DNA of 64,000 nucleotides from Phycisphaerales bacterium (GTDB taxonomy: Bacteria > Planctomycetota > Phycisphaerae > Phycisphaerales > UBA1924), in the NCBI GenBank assembly GCA_020845755.1, contig JADLFE010000030.1, positions 95,616 to 159,615 of the forward strand, written 5' to 3'. The notes under the pieces were generated by a model. It saw only the letters and a program-made list of their open reading frames with translations. It was not told the DNA's origin and did not search any database. The number at the start of each line of letters is the position of its first letter. The first letter of the stretch is position 1. Both the position numbers and the translations under genes were made by a program. Of this stretch, positions 35,822 through 45,269 are shown piece after piece.

Positions 35822-35868
35822 CGAGACCGTCGAACAATCGGCTTTCTCTTGACTGCATCGCTCTCTCG

Positions 35869-37206
35869 CTACTCCAGCGGATTCACGAACAGCCCGGTCG
35901 CCAATTTGGGATAGAAGAACGTCGACTTTTGCGGCATCAGTTCGCCCGCACGACTCACATCACGCACCGCGTCCAGCGGCGTTGGCCTCACCATCACCGC
36001 AATCTGCGCGAAGCCCGCCCCGCCGCCCGCGCCCGTCTCGTGCCCGCGTGCGATCTCCAGCACCTCGTCCACAGCGTGCGGGAAGGCCCACTTCACGGGC
36101 TGGCCGCCGTTGAGTTTCGGCTGGCAGATCGTCTCGACCACAAGGTACTGGATAATCGCGACATCGAGCGTGCGCCACGCGGGGGGCTTGCTCGCAAATC
36201 GCGACGCCAGCGGGTCCTTTGACTTCGGCGTGCCGATCAGACCACGCTTGCTCGCCACGTCGTAGAACGCCAGATGACATTCGTTCCGGGCCGTTGAAAC
36301 CAGTGCCGCGTGCAGCGCGGAAGCATCACCGGCGATCTCGCGGAACGTGAAGTACTCACCTGCCGCGGCGTTGAACGCATCGAGCGTGTACCCCTTCATC
36401 CCTCCCAGTACACGGTGCGTCGGCCCGATCACCAGGCCCGGGTCGCTCATCGGCACGAGCACCATCATGCTACGACGCGCCGGATGATCCGGCGGCAGCG
36501 CCCCCGCCGCTTCCAGGTGCTTGATGTAGTTCAGACCCGTCGTGTATCGGTGGTGCCCGTCGGCGATGAAGATGTCCTCACCCGTCAGCGCATCGGCGTA
36601 CGACTTCATGCGCGCCGGCTCCTCGATCGTCCACACCTCGTGGAGCACGTCATCGGTCATCCGCGCCGTCATCGACGGACGCCCGGTTTTCATGATGTCG
36701 TGGATCACCGCGACCGCGCGGCCCTGTTCGTCGGCGTGCAGGCCGAAGATCGGCGAGAGCTGCGTCCGCGTCGCCTTCATCAGCGCGAAGCGATCTTCTT
36801 TCGGGCCAGAGAACGTCTCCTCGTGCGGCAGAATGCCGCCGCCGGCGCGCGGACCGAACGGCGCCGCATCGACGGTACACGCCATGCCGCAGCGTTGATG
36901 TGTCGTGCCCGCAAACGCGAATGTCTGTCGATACGCGAAGATCGCCGGCGCCGCACGGCGTGCCAGCGTGCCGTTCGACAGCCACGCGCGATACCGCTCT
37001 CCCGCCGCCTCGTACGTTTCGGTCGGGCCCAGTTCCTTCGCAGGCGTGTGCGGCAGGTCGATCGCCACGATGTTCGGCTGGTCGTGCGCCAGCAGCCTGT
37101 CCTTGGCAGCCTTGTCGAGCACGTCGTACGGCGGCGCGACGTGCCTGCTCACGTCGCCCTGACCACTTTGATATTGCACGGCACGGAACGGGTAGATCGC
37201 GGGCAT
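35869..37206 (-). CDS. DUF1015-family protein, SerK-like serine kinase
   Basis: 445 residues from the ATG of MPAIYPFRA with AAAGGGAG upstream. DUF1015 signatures are visible: VAPPYDVL near the N-terminus, ILPHEETF, IFIADGHHRYTTGL in the middle, and AFPHAVDEVLE near the end. Archaeal SerK in this family phosphorylates free L-serine with ADP. Bacterial members share the ADGHHRY motif, but their activity is mostly inferred. It is convergent with the thioredoxin gene and divergent from prpB. Confidence 0.8.
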   Translation of the reverse strand: MPAIYPFRAVQYQSGQGDVSRHVAPPYDVLDKAAKDRLLAHDQPNIVAIDLPHTPAKELGPTETYEAAGERYRAWLSNGTLARRAAPAIFAYRQTFAFAGTTHQRCGMACTVDAAPFGPRAGGGILPHEETFSGPKEDRFALMKATRTQLSPIFGLHADEQGRAVAVIHDIMKTGRPSMTARMTDDVLHEVWTIEEPARMKSYADALTGEDIFIADGHHRYTTGLNYIKHLEAAGALPPDHPARRSMMVLVPMSDPGLVIGPTHRVLGGMKGYTLDAFNAAAGEYFTFREIAGDASALHAALVSTARNECHLAFYDVASKRGLIGTPKSKDPLASRFASKPPAWRTLDVAIIQYLVVETICQPKLNGGQPVKWAFPHAVDEVLEIARGHETGAGGGAGFAQIAVMVRPTPLDAVRDVSRAGELMPQKSTFFYPKLATGLFVNPLE

Positions 37207-37332
37207 GGTCTCCCTTTCGCTCGAAGTACTGTCGCTCGCGCAGTCTAGGGACTCCCTCGTCATGCCGCGACACGTCCAATCGCTCCCGCCATGTCCACTG
37301 GCTCGTCTCGCCGCCGGGCCCTAGCGTTCCGC

Positions 37333-38232
37333 ATGGCACACACCAACCCAGGCGAGCGGCTGCGGCGGGCGATGGATCGGGAGTGCATCGCGCTCCCCGG
37401 GGCGTTCAATGCACTCTGCGGCCGTGCGATCGCCCGCGCCGGCTTCGAGGGCTGCTATGTCTCCGGCGCCGCCACCAGTGTCTCCGCCGGCGTGCCCGAC
37501 GTCGGCCTGCTCACGCTCGATCATTTCTGCCGTGTCATCCGCGAGATCGCCGACTCCAGCGGCCTGCCGCTCATCGCCGACGCCGACACGGGATTCGGCG
37601 AGGCCGAGATGGTCCGGCGAACCGTGATCGAGTACGCGCGGGCCGGCGCCGCAGGACTTCACCTCGAGGACCAGAAGTTCCCCAAACGCTGCGGGCATCT
37701 TGACGGCAAGGACCTCGTCCCGACCGACCACATGATCGAGAAGGTGCAGTGGGCCGCCAAGGCCGCGGCCGACGCCGACGGCGGGCGGTTCATCATCTGC
37801 GCGCGCACCGACGCGCGCGGCGTGGACGGCTTCGACGCCGCGGTCGATCGCGCGTCGGCCTATGTCATCGCGGGCGCCGACATGATCTTCCCCGAAGGGC
37901 TCACCAGCGAGGATGAATTCGCCCGCTTTGCAAAGGCCATGGCCAACGTCCGTCGCTCCACCATGCAGCGCGGCCCGTACCTCCTGGCAAACATGACCGA
38001 GTTTGGCAAGACGCCGATCATCCCCGTCTCGCGCTTCGCGGAGATGGGCTACTCGTGCGTGATCTTCCCGGTCTCGCTCCTGCGCGTCGCGATGGGCGCG
38101 GTGAGCAAGGCCCTCGCGCAGCTCCGCCGCGACGGCTCGGTAAGCGGCTTCATCGACACGATGCAGACCCGCAAGGAACTCTACGACCTGATCGACTACA
38201 CACCGGGCAAGCCCTGGGAGATTCCGGGCTGA
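37333..38232 (+). CDS. prpB: methylisocitrate lyase
   Basis: 299 residues from the ATG of MAHTNPGERL. KRCGH at 118-122 with catalytic Cys120, and Asp83 and Asp85 in IADADTGFG as metal ligands, mark the isocitrate lyase/PEP mutase family. The overall length and LPGAFNAL opening favour PrpB over isocitrate lyase. It splits 2-methylisocitrate into pyruvate and succinate. A 2-methylcitrate/citrate synthase is found 3.6 kb downstream. The dehydratase of the cycle (PrpD or AcnD) is not in the window. Confidence 0.87.
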   Translation: MAHTNPGERLRRAMDRECIALPGAFNALCGRAIARAGFEGCYVSGAATSVSAGVPDVGLLTLDHFCRVIREIADSSGLPLIADADTGFGEAEMVRRTVIEYARAGAAGLHLEDQKFPKRCGHLDGKDLVPTDHMIEKVQWAAKAAADADGGRFIICARTDARGVDGFDAAVDRASAYVIAGADMIFPEGLTSEDEFARFAKAMANVRRSTMQRGPYLLANMTEFGKTPIIPVSRFAEMGYSCVIFPVSLLRVAMGAVSKALAQLRRDGSVSGFIDTMQTRKELYDLIDYTPGKPWEIPG

Positions 38233-38389
38233 GCGAACGCGGGTGCATCGTCATTCTGTTTCTGACGCGGCGCGCCTCGTCCTCTCTGAGCGCTCACTCT
38301 GGATTTCTGCGCCTCCGTGATGGCGACTCGCCTCTTCGCACAGCAAGCCCAGCCCCGAGAAGCACTTCATTCCGTGGTACGCTACGCCG

Positions 38390-39865
38390 ATGTACTGTTT
38401 CATTCATCGATCGTCTGCTCTTGCCCTCGTGTGTATCTCGTCCTGTGCCGCGCTCGCCCAACCGCAGGACCCGAACGCGTGGCAGGACCATGGCCCACCC
38501 CTGGCCGGCGGGCACGTCTATCCGCAGATGACCGTCATGGCGCCCGGCGCCGGAAGCCGCAGCGAGGCGGGCATCGGCGCTCTCATTCCGTGGGCCGATC
38601 GACTCTGGGCCGTCGGCTACGTTGCCCACATCCAGGGCCAAGGGCTCGGCCTGTACGAGATTAAGCCCGATCTGTCTTGGCGGCTTCACCCCGCCAGCGT
38701 GACGGGAACATTCGCCAATCGCCTGATCCACTGGCGTACGAACCAGGCCTTCATCGGCCCGTACGCGATCGACGAGAAGGGAACCGTCCGCACCATCGAC
38801 GCCATCAAGGGGCACCGCCTCGCCGCGACCGCCAATCACCTCTTCGACCCCGACATGGTTTACTTCCTCACCATGGAAGGGCTGCTGTTCGAGGTGAACG
38901 CAAGAACGCTCGAATCTCGCCATCTCGCCGACCTCACCATGGAACTTGAGTGGGATGAGGGCGCGTACAAGCACTTCAAGGCCGCCCACACCGCGCAGGG
39001 ACGCCTCGTCGTCGCCAATAACACCTACGAGGAGCCCGAGCATATGGGCACGCGCTCGGGCGGCCGCCTCGCGGAGTGGGATGGCAAGGGCGCGTGGACC
39101 ATCCTCGAACGCAATCCGTTCATCGAAGTCTCCGGCAAGCAGAACGCCGGCGCGGGCTCATACTACGGCAACACTCTCTACGCGCTCGGCTGGGACGACG
39201 CGTCGGTCATTCTGCGCGTCTTGCACAAGGGTGTATGGACCCGATACCGTCTGCCGCGCGGCTCTGATTCCTGGAGCCACACCTGGAACACCGAGTGGAT
39301 GCGCATCCGCGAGGCCCAGACCGAGCGCTACCTCATGGACGCGTTCGGGATCTTCTACGACCTCCCCGCGCTGGTCTATGACGGCAACATCCAAGCCATC
39401 AAGCCGATCGCAAGCCACCTTCGCATCTGCCCCGATTTCGTGCATTGGTCGGGCGCGATGGTGCTGGCGGGAGACCAGACCGACAACGCCGTGGGACAGC
39501 CGCAGAGCGGCCTGTGGTTCGGATCCATCGACGAGTTGTCGACCTTCGGCAAGCCGACGGGCTGGGGCGCGGCGTGGCGGCACGACGCCGTCAAGGCCGG
39601 CGAGGTTAGCGACCCCTTCCTGATGACAGGATTCGACGCCAAGAGCCTGCACCTCATCCGTCACGACTCCGCGGCACACGAACTCACCATCACCATCGAA
39701 GTGGATCCGCTCGGTGATGGAACGTGGCTGCGCTATCTCGAGTGCTCGCTCGACGCCGAGAACAACTACGTGCATCACGAGTTTCCACCCGGGTTCAGCG
39801 CTCACTGGGTGCGGGCCCGCTCCTCGGCCGACGGGATTGTCAGCGTGCAGTTTCACTACAACTAG
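38390..39865 (+). CDS. exported protein of unknown function, beta-propeller-like
   Basis: 491 residues. A Sec signal (ALALVCISSCAALAQ) opens it. The rest is beta-rich with repeated short strands and aromatic or Gly turns (LWAVGYVAHIQ, LYEIKPDLSW, LYALGWDDASVIL, LWFGSIDEL), fitting a beta-propeller. No catalytic motif could be named. It lies between prpB and another exported protein. Confidence 0.72.
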   Translation: MYCFIHRSSALALVCISSCAALAQPQDPNAWQDHGPPLAGGHVYPQMTVMAPGAGSRSEAGIGALIPWADRLWAVGYVAHIQGQGLGLYEIKPDLSWRLHPASVTGTFANRLIHWRTNQAFIGPYAIDEKGTVRTIDAIKGHRLAATANHLFDPDMVYFLTMEGLLFEVNARTLESRHLADLTMELEWDEGAYKHFKAAHTAQGRLVVANNTYEEPEHMGTRSGGRLAEWDGKGAWTILERNPFIEVSGKQNAGAGSYYGNTLYALGWDDASVILRVLHKGVWTRYRLPRGSDSWSHTWNTEWMRIREAQTERYLMDAFGIFYDLPALVYDGNIQAIKPIASHLRICPDFVHWSGAMVLAGDQTDNAVGQPQSGLWFGSIDELSTFGKPTGWGAAWRHDAVKAGEVSDPFLMTGFDAKSLHLIRHDSAAHELTITIEVDPLGDGTWLRYLECSLDAENNYVHHEFPPGFSAHWVRARSSADGIVSVQFHYN

Positions 39866-39984
39866 TGTGCGTGAGGCAGGCTCGCGTGCAATCACACGCC
39901 GGACGCGAACTCCGCCGACTTCTTGAGTCGCTCGCGAGCAGAACTGCCGTAAGCGATTGCCTAGTTCCGTGGTACGCTGCGCCC

Positions 39985-41721
39985 ATGAGATCGTTTCTTC
40001 CCCTTGCGACGACCTTGACCGCTATCACGCTCATGCAGGCCGCACACGCCACCGAGCAGTCTGAGCCCGCCGTTCACCACTCCTCCTCGCCGTCCGACCG
40101 ATTCGTCTATATCAGCGCCAACCTGCTCGTCGACACCGAGGTGAGTCGAGTCGAATCGCTCATCGACCGCGCCGCCGCGGCCGGCTACACGGGCGTTGTC
40201 CTGGCCGATTCCAAGTTCTGCCGCCTCGCCGACATGCCCGACACGTACTTCGCCCACGCGCGCCGCATCCGCGCCGCGGCCGAGGCCAAGCACATCGAGA
40301 TCGTGCCCTGCGTCTTCCCGATCGGATACTCCGATGATCTGCTCTCGCGCGATCCAAATCTCGCCGAGGCGATGCCGGTGCGAGACGCGGTCTTTGTCGT
40401 GAAGAACAACGCCGCAACACTCCAGCCTGAGCCCGCCGTCTCAATCCCCGCCGGCGATATGTCCGATCCAGGGGCATGGGCCTTCCACGATGACAACGTC
40501 ACTTTTGAGAACGGCGTCGCCACGTCCCGCGATCCGCGCGGCTCAAACTCCCGTATCGCGACCAAGCCCATCGCCGTTGCGCCGCACCGCCAGTACCACG
40601 TCCGGGCCAAAGTACGCACGCGCGAATACAAGGGCACGCCCGAGATCAAGGTACTCGCGCAGCGTGGCAAGGGCCAGGAGGCCGCGAGCCTGTCGTATTC
40701 CTCTCTTGGCTGCAAGCAGACCCAGGATTGGACCACCCACCACGTCGTCTTCAACTCGCTCGACTTCGACAGCGTCAATCTCTACTTCGGCTGCTGGGAC
40801 GGCTCGACCGGCGAACTCTCGTGGGACGACGCGAGCATCGAGGAGATCGGCCTGCTCAATGTCGTGCGTCGCAAGGGAGCGCCGCTCACGATCGAGATCG
40901 AGCCGCCTGCGCCCGCCGGCGCTCCATCGACCGGATCCTCCTCCGCTCCACCCGCAACTCGCGCGCCGCTTCGCGAGGGCGAGGATCTCAAGCCCATCGC
41001 CGATCCCCGGATGGGCGTTGTTCCCTGGCCCGGCGGCTTTGAGGTCTATCACCAGCCGCCCGCGATCGAACTCCTCCGCCCGCTCCCCGACGGCACGCGC
41101 CTGCGCGTCTCATACTTCCATGCGATCACGATCCACGATGGTCAGGTCATGATCTGCCCGTCCGAGCCCAAGACGATCGATCTGCTCCGTGACCAGGCCG
41201 TGCGCGTCAACGCGCTCTGGAATCCAAACGCCTTCTGGATGTCGCACGACGAGATCCGCTGCCTGAATCACGACCAGTCCTGCCGCGAGCGGAACCTCTC
41301 GCCCGGTCAGATTCTCGCACAAAGCGCTTATGCTTGCACCGCGATACTGCGCGAGATCAACCCCGCCGCTCGCATCTATGTCTGGAGCGACATGTTCGAC
41401 CCCGCCCACAACGCCCACGACAACTACTACCTCGTGCGCGGCGACCTGGCGGGCGCGTGGGAAGGACTCGGAAAGGACATCATCATCGCGTGCTGGTACT
41501 TCCAGAAGCGTGCCGAGTCTATGTCGTTCTTCGCACAGCGTGGCAACCCAGTGCTCATCGCCGGCTACTACGACGGCCCGCCGGGCGCGGGCGTCCGCAA
41601 CATCGGCGACTGGCTCGCCGCCGTGCCGCCCTCCGCCGCCCTCCGCGGCGTGATGTACACAACGTGGGAACAGCGCTACGACGACATTGAGGCATTCGCC
41701 GGCGCGGCGTGGAAGCGGTAG
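39985..41721 (+). CDS. exported TIM-barrel glycosidase-like protein with inserted carbohydrate-binding-like domain
   Basis: 578 residues from the ATG of MRSFLPLATT, with a Sec signal to about residue 22. The first 140 residues begin a barrel (DRFVYISANLLVD, AGYTGVVLADSKFC). A beta-sandwich of the galactose-binding/CBM type follows (about 150-300), then the barrel resumes. SHDE at 420-423 is placed like the acidic pair of GH20-type hexosaminidases, and ARIYVWSDMFD and WYFQ follow in barrel order. It may hydrolyse amino-sugar glycans, but the family assignment is tentative. Confidence 0.6.
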   Translation: MRSFLPLATTLTAITLMQAAHATEQSEPAVHHSSSPSDRFVYISANLLVDTEVSRVESLIDRAAAAGYTGVVLADSKFCRLADMPDTYFAHARRIRAAAEAKHIEIVPCVFPIGYSDDLLSRDPNLAEAMPVRDAVFVVKNNAATLQPEPAVSIPAGDMSDPGAWAFHDDNVTFENGVATSRDPRGSNSRIATKPIAVAPHRQYHVRAKVRTREYKGTPEIKVLAQRGKGQEAASLSYSSLGCKQTQDWTTHHVVFNSLDFDSVNLYFGCWDGSTGELSWDDASIEEIGLLNVVRRKGAPLTIEIEPPAPAGAPSTGSSSAPPATRAPLREGEDLKPIADPRMGVVPWPGGFEVYHQPPAIELLRPLPDGTRLRVSYFHAITIHDGQVMICPSEPKTIDLLRDQAVRVNALWNPNAFWMSHDEIRCLNHDQSCRERNLSPGQILAQSAYACTAILREINPAARIYVWSDMFDPAHNAHDNYYLVRGDLAGAWEGLGKDIIIACWYFQKRAESMSFFAQRGNPVLIAGYYDGPPGAGVRNIGDWLAAVPPSAALRGVMYTTWEQRYDDIEAFAGAAWKR

Positions 41722-41833
41722 ACACCCGTGGTTTCCTTGACCACCGCGATCTTGTCCTCCGCCCTATATTTCCCGCGCGGGGAGCGGCATCCCCGCATAC
41801 TCATTCGCACACGCACTCCATCGGAGATCACGC

Positions 41834-43057
41834 ATGTCCGCCGCCCCCTCCGCTCCCAAGGCTCCCGCCATCAGCAAGGAACAGGCCGAAGCGATCTACT
41901 CACGCGGCCTTGAAGGCATCATCGCCGGCGAGACCGCAGTCTGCTCCATCGAGCAGGGCGGCCTGTGGTACCGCGGCTACGAAATCCACGACCTGGCCAA
42001 GAACGCCACGTTCGAAGATGTTGCGTTCGTCCTCCTCGAAGGGCACAAGCCCAGCGCCGCCGAACTCGCACACTTCAAGGCGGAGATCATCGCCGAACGC
42101 CCGCTCCACCCGATGGTGACCGGCTTCATCGAGTCCGCAGGCGGGTACCTCGCCAGCGGGCGCGCGGTGCCGATGGACGTGCTCCGCTCCGCCGTCAGCA
42201 TCCTCGCCCACACCGACCCCGACGCACAGAGCGTCGATGGCCCTGCCAATCTCCGCAAGGCCAAACGACTGCTCGCCAAGATCCCCACCATCATCGGGCA
42301 CATGCAGAATGTGATCGACGGGCGCGCCATCATCGGTCGTGAACTCGGAGGCGATCCCACGCTCGACCACGCCGCCAACCTCATGTACCTGATGAGCGGC
42401 CACAAGCCCAACAAGGACTACGCCCGCGTTATCGACGTCTCCCTCATCCTCTACGCCGAGCACGACTTCAACGCCAGCACCTTCACCAGCCGCGTCATCG
42501 CCGGCACGCTCTCCGACATGCACGGCGCCGTCGCCGGTGCCATCGCCGCCCTCAAGGGTCCGCTCCACGGCGGGGCCAACGAGGCCGCCATGGAGATGCT
42601 CAAGGAGATCATGCACGACGTCGGCGAGAAGGGCATCGGAACCAAGGCCGTCGACGACTGGATGCAGAAAGCCTTCGACACCAAGCGCAAACTCATGGGC
42701 TTCGGGCACCGCGTCTACAAGAACGGCGACCACCGCGCCCCGATCCTCCACAAGATGGGACGCTCCATCGCCGAGAAGGACACCAACAACCCCGGCGGAC
42801 ACGCCGCCGTCAAATGGTTCGAACTGGGCGAGCAGGTCCAGAAGATCATGCTCGAGAAGAAGAACATCCACCCGAACGTGGACTTCCCTTGCGGCATGAC
42901 GTACTTCACGATGGGCATCCCCGTGCCGCAGTACACGCCAATCTTCGTCGCCAGCCGCATCACCGGCTGGTGCGCCCACATCATCGAACAGCTCGCCAAC
43001 AACCGCATCATCCGCCCGCTGTCGAAGTACACGGGCGAAGCACCGCGCAAGTGGTAA
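41834..43057 (+). CDS. prpC: citrate synthase/2-methylcitrate synthase
   Basis: 407 residues. GPLHGGANEAAMEML and LMGFGHRVYKNGDHRA carry the catalytic His pair, and VDFPCGMTYFTMGIP plus FVASRITGWCAHIIEQ complete the site. The segment order and a final RPLSKYTG match PrpC/short citrate synthases. It joins propionyl-CoA (or acetyl-CoA) to oxaloacetate. prpB 3.6 kb upstream favours the methylcitrate role; a housekeeping citrate synthase is the alternative. A strong terminator follows. Confidence 0.85.
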   Translation: MSAAPSAPKAPAISKEQAEAIYSRGLEGIIAGETAVCSIEQGGLWYRGYEIHDLAKNATFEDVAFVLLEGHKPSAAELAHFKAEIIAERPLHPMVTGFIESAGGYLASGRAVPMDVLRSAVSILAHTDPDAQSVDGPANLRKAKRLLAKIPTIIGHMQNVIDGRAIIGRELGGDPTLDHAANLMYLMSGHKPNKDYARVIDVSLILYAEHDFNASTFTSRVIAGTLSDMHGAVAGAIAALKGPLHGGANEAAMEMLKEIMHDVGEKGIGTKAVDDWMQKAFDTKRKLMGFGHRVYKNGDHRAPILHKMGRSIAEKDTNNPGGHAAVKWFELGEQVQKIMLEKKNIHPNVDFPCGMTYFTMGIPVPQYTPIFVASRITGWCAHIIEQLANNRIIRPLSKYTGEAPRKW

Positions 43058-43092
43058 TCGCGAGTCGACCTTGATCCATCCTGGAATGTGAA

Positions 43093-43120
43093 ATGGCCCC
43101 GGGTTCATGCCCGGGGCCAT
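43093..43120. terminator. bidirectional terminator between prpC and the S46 peptidase gene
   Basis: ATGGCCCCGGG, loop TTCATG, CCCGGGGCCAT: an eleven-pair perfect stem in the 100-base gap between two convergent genes. Confidence 0.85.
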
Positions 43121-43156
43121 TGCTTGCACTCCGACGTGCTCGGCCGTACGCCGAAC

Positions 43157-45250
43157 CTACCGCGACTTCCCCTGCATCTCATCCGCCAGCGGCCCGGCGT
43201 CGTACAACTTCCGCAGCGACTCGATGATCGCCCGCGAGTCCACCGCCACCGCCCGGTTCTGCGCCCCGTCGTACTGGAACGCGCCGACCAGGCTCTGGAT
43301 GTTCCCGTCAAAGATCAGCCCGATCACCTCACCCTTGGTGTTCACCACCGGGCTCCCTGAGTTGCCGCCGATGATGTCGGCCCCGCACACAAAGTTGAAG
43401 GGCGTGGTCAGGTCAAGCCTTCCCTTGCCGCGCAGCCAACGCTCCGGCAGGTCGAATCCCGCCTGCCCCTTGCGATCCTGATACCGCTCGTACAACCCCG
43501 CAAAGTCCGTATAGGGCGGGATCTCCTTCCCATCCTCCTGATACCCCTTGATCGGGCCGAACGCAAGCCGCAACGTGAACGTCGCATCCGGATACGTGTT
43601 CTCTCCCTCGACCGCGAACTTCGCCGCCGCGATCTTCGCATACCCCGCCTGCTCCGCGGCTTCGACCTCGCGCTCAAACCTCGCGCGCATCTCGCGTGAC
43701 TCCCGATCCAGGAGCTTCCAGAACACGATCATCGGGTCCTTGCTCTCCGCGAGCGCCGCGCTCCCGCCCTCGACGAGTTTCTTCCTCGCCGCGGCGTCCT
43801 TCAGCGTCGTGCCCAGGACCAGTTCCTCCGCCCGCGCCTTGGGCGACTTGCCGCCCAGCGCCTGAACCACCAACGGATCTTCGCCCCCCAGCATCTCCGC
43901 CATGAACAACAGCACGCCCTCCACGCGGTTCACCTCCAGCAACTCGTGCACCGGCGCGGGCGAATACATCTGCGTGTACAGCGACGCCAGTGCAGAATCG
44001 CGGAAGTCCCGAAGACGCTCGCCGTTCGGCTTGCCGACTTCCTCCGCGTGCCGCACGATCATCCTCGCAAACCCGATCAGGTCCGAGTTCATCCCGCGCT
44101 CAAACACGAACCAACGCCTGAACCACGCAAGCCGCGCGTGCTCCGCCCCGGCGATCAGGTCCCACCCATCGCCCCACTGCTTGCTCCACTCCGGGTTCGC
44201 ACGGACCGCGTCGCGTAATCTCATCTCCTCCGCTCTCTTGCTCCCCATCACCGCCGGATCGAGCAGCCCGGCCAATTCACCCATGAACGCCTTGCGCCCG
44301 TTCGCTACTCCGAAGAAATCCTCGGCGCCGGTCCGCTGGTTCTCCGCGCTGCGCCCCATGAAGATCTGAGAACGAACCTCCGAACGCCACATCTGCCGCA
44401 GCCGCTCGGGGATCATCGTGTCGCGCATGAACTTCAGGTGATCGGTCGTATACAAACGCTGCGTGCTCCCCGGATGCCCGATCACCAGCGCCAGGTCCCC
44501 CTCCTTCGATCCGGTGCTCCACGAGAGGAAGTGCTCTGCCTGTAGCGGCAGCCCGTCCTCGTAGATTCGGAAGAAGCACATGTCGAGGTTGAACCGCGGA
44601 AACTCGAAGTTGTCGGTGTCGCCCCCGAAGAACGCGATCTCCTGCTCGGGCGCAAAGACCAGTCGCACGTCGGTGTACCGCTTGTAGCAGTAGAGGTGGT
44701 ATCGCGCGCCCTGATACAGCGTCACGACCTCGCACTTGAACTTGGTTTCGTCCTGCGCCTTCTTGGCGATATCCGCGATCGCCCGCTGGCGTGCCTCGCC
44801 CGCGTCGCTCGCCGACATCCCTTCCTTCACACCCGCGTTCACCTCGCCCGTCACGTCCCTGATCTGCCAGAGCACGTTCAACTCGAGATCAGGGCAGCGG
44901 AGCTCCTCGCCACGCGTCCGCGCATAATAACCGGTCTCGAGCAGGTTCCGCGCCTTCGTCGAGAGTTGCGCCAGCACATCCGAGCCGACATGGTGATTCG
45001 TCATCACCAGGCCATCGCCGGAGATGATCGACCCCGAGCCGCCGGTTGAGAATCTCACCGCTGCCTTCTGCACATGCTCGAGCCACTGAGGGCTCGGCTC
45101 AAAGCCGTACCGCTCCTTCAACGCCGCCCGCGGCGGGCTGGTCAGCAGCCACATACCCTCGTCGCGCGCACCGACACCCCCGGCCATGGCGCCGCTCAGC
45201 ACGCACACCGCCAACCCCGCCAGCAAACGACGCGTCTGTGTTGAATTCAT
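43157..45250 (-). CDS. S46-family dipeptidyl-peptidase
   Basis: 697 residues, the normal S46 size. After a Sec signal (LLAGLAVCVLSGAMAG) comes the family opener DEGMWLL. The chymotrypsin-fold triad is visible: TNHH at 84-87, the acidic GGDTDNFEF at 209-217, and Ser631 in GGNSGSPV. Specificity depends on a residue just after FD near the end; here FDGN, with Gly, resembles DPP7 (hydrophobic P1), where DPP11 has Arg. It would release dipeptides from extracellular or periplasmic proteins. It sits alone upstream of a glycosyltransferase cluster on the same strand. Confidence 0.9.
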   Translation of the reverse strand: MNSTQTRRLLAGLAVCVLSGAMAGGVGARDEGMWLLTSPPRAALKERYGFEPSPQWLEHVQKAAVRFSTGGSGSIISGDGLVMTNHHVGSDVLAQLSTKARNLLETGYYARTRGEELRCPDLELNVLWQIRDVTGEVNAGVKEGMSASDAGEARQRAIADIAKKAQDETKFKCEVVTLYQGARYHLYCYKRYTDVRLVFAPEQEIAFFGGDTDNFEFPRFNLDMCFFRIYEDGLPLQAEHFLSWSTGSKEGDLALVIGHPGSTQRLYTTDHLKFMRDTMIPERLRQMWRSEVRSQIFMGRSAENQRTGAEDFFGVANGRKAFMGELAGLLDPAVMGSKRAEEMRLRDAVRANPEWSKQWGDGWDLIAGAEHARLAWFRRWFVFERGMNSDLIGFARMIVRHAEEVGKPNGERLRDFRDSALASLYTQMYSPAPVHELLEVNRVEGVLLFMAEMLGGEDPLVVQALGGKSPKARAEELVLGTTLKDAAARKKLVEGGSAALAESKDPMIVFWKLLDRESREMRARFEREVEAAEQAGYAKIAAAKFAVEGENTYPDATFTLRLAFGPIKGYQEDGKEIPPYTDFAGLYERYQDRKGQAGFDLPERWLRGKGRLDLTTPFNFVCGADIIGGNSGSPVVNTKGEVIGLIFDGNIQSLVGAFQYDGAQNRAVAVDSRAIIESLRKLYDAGPLADEMQGKSR

Positions 45251-45269
45251 GCCCGATCGTAGGGCCGAA

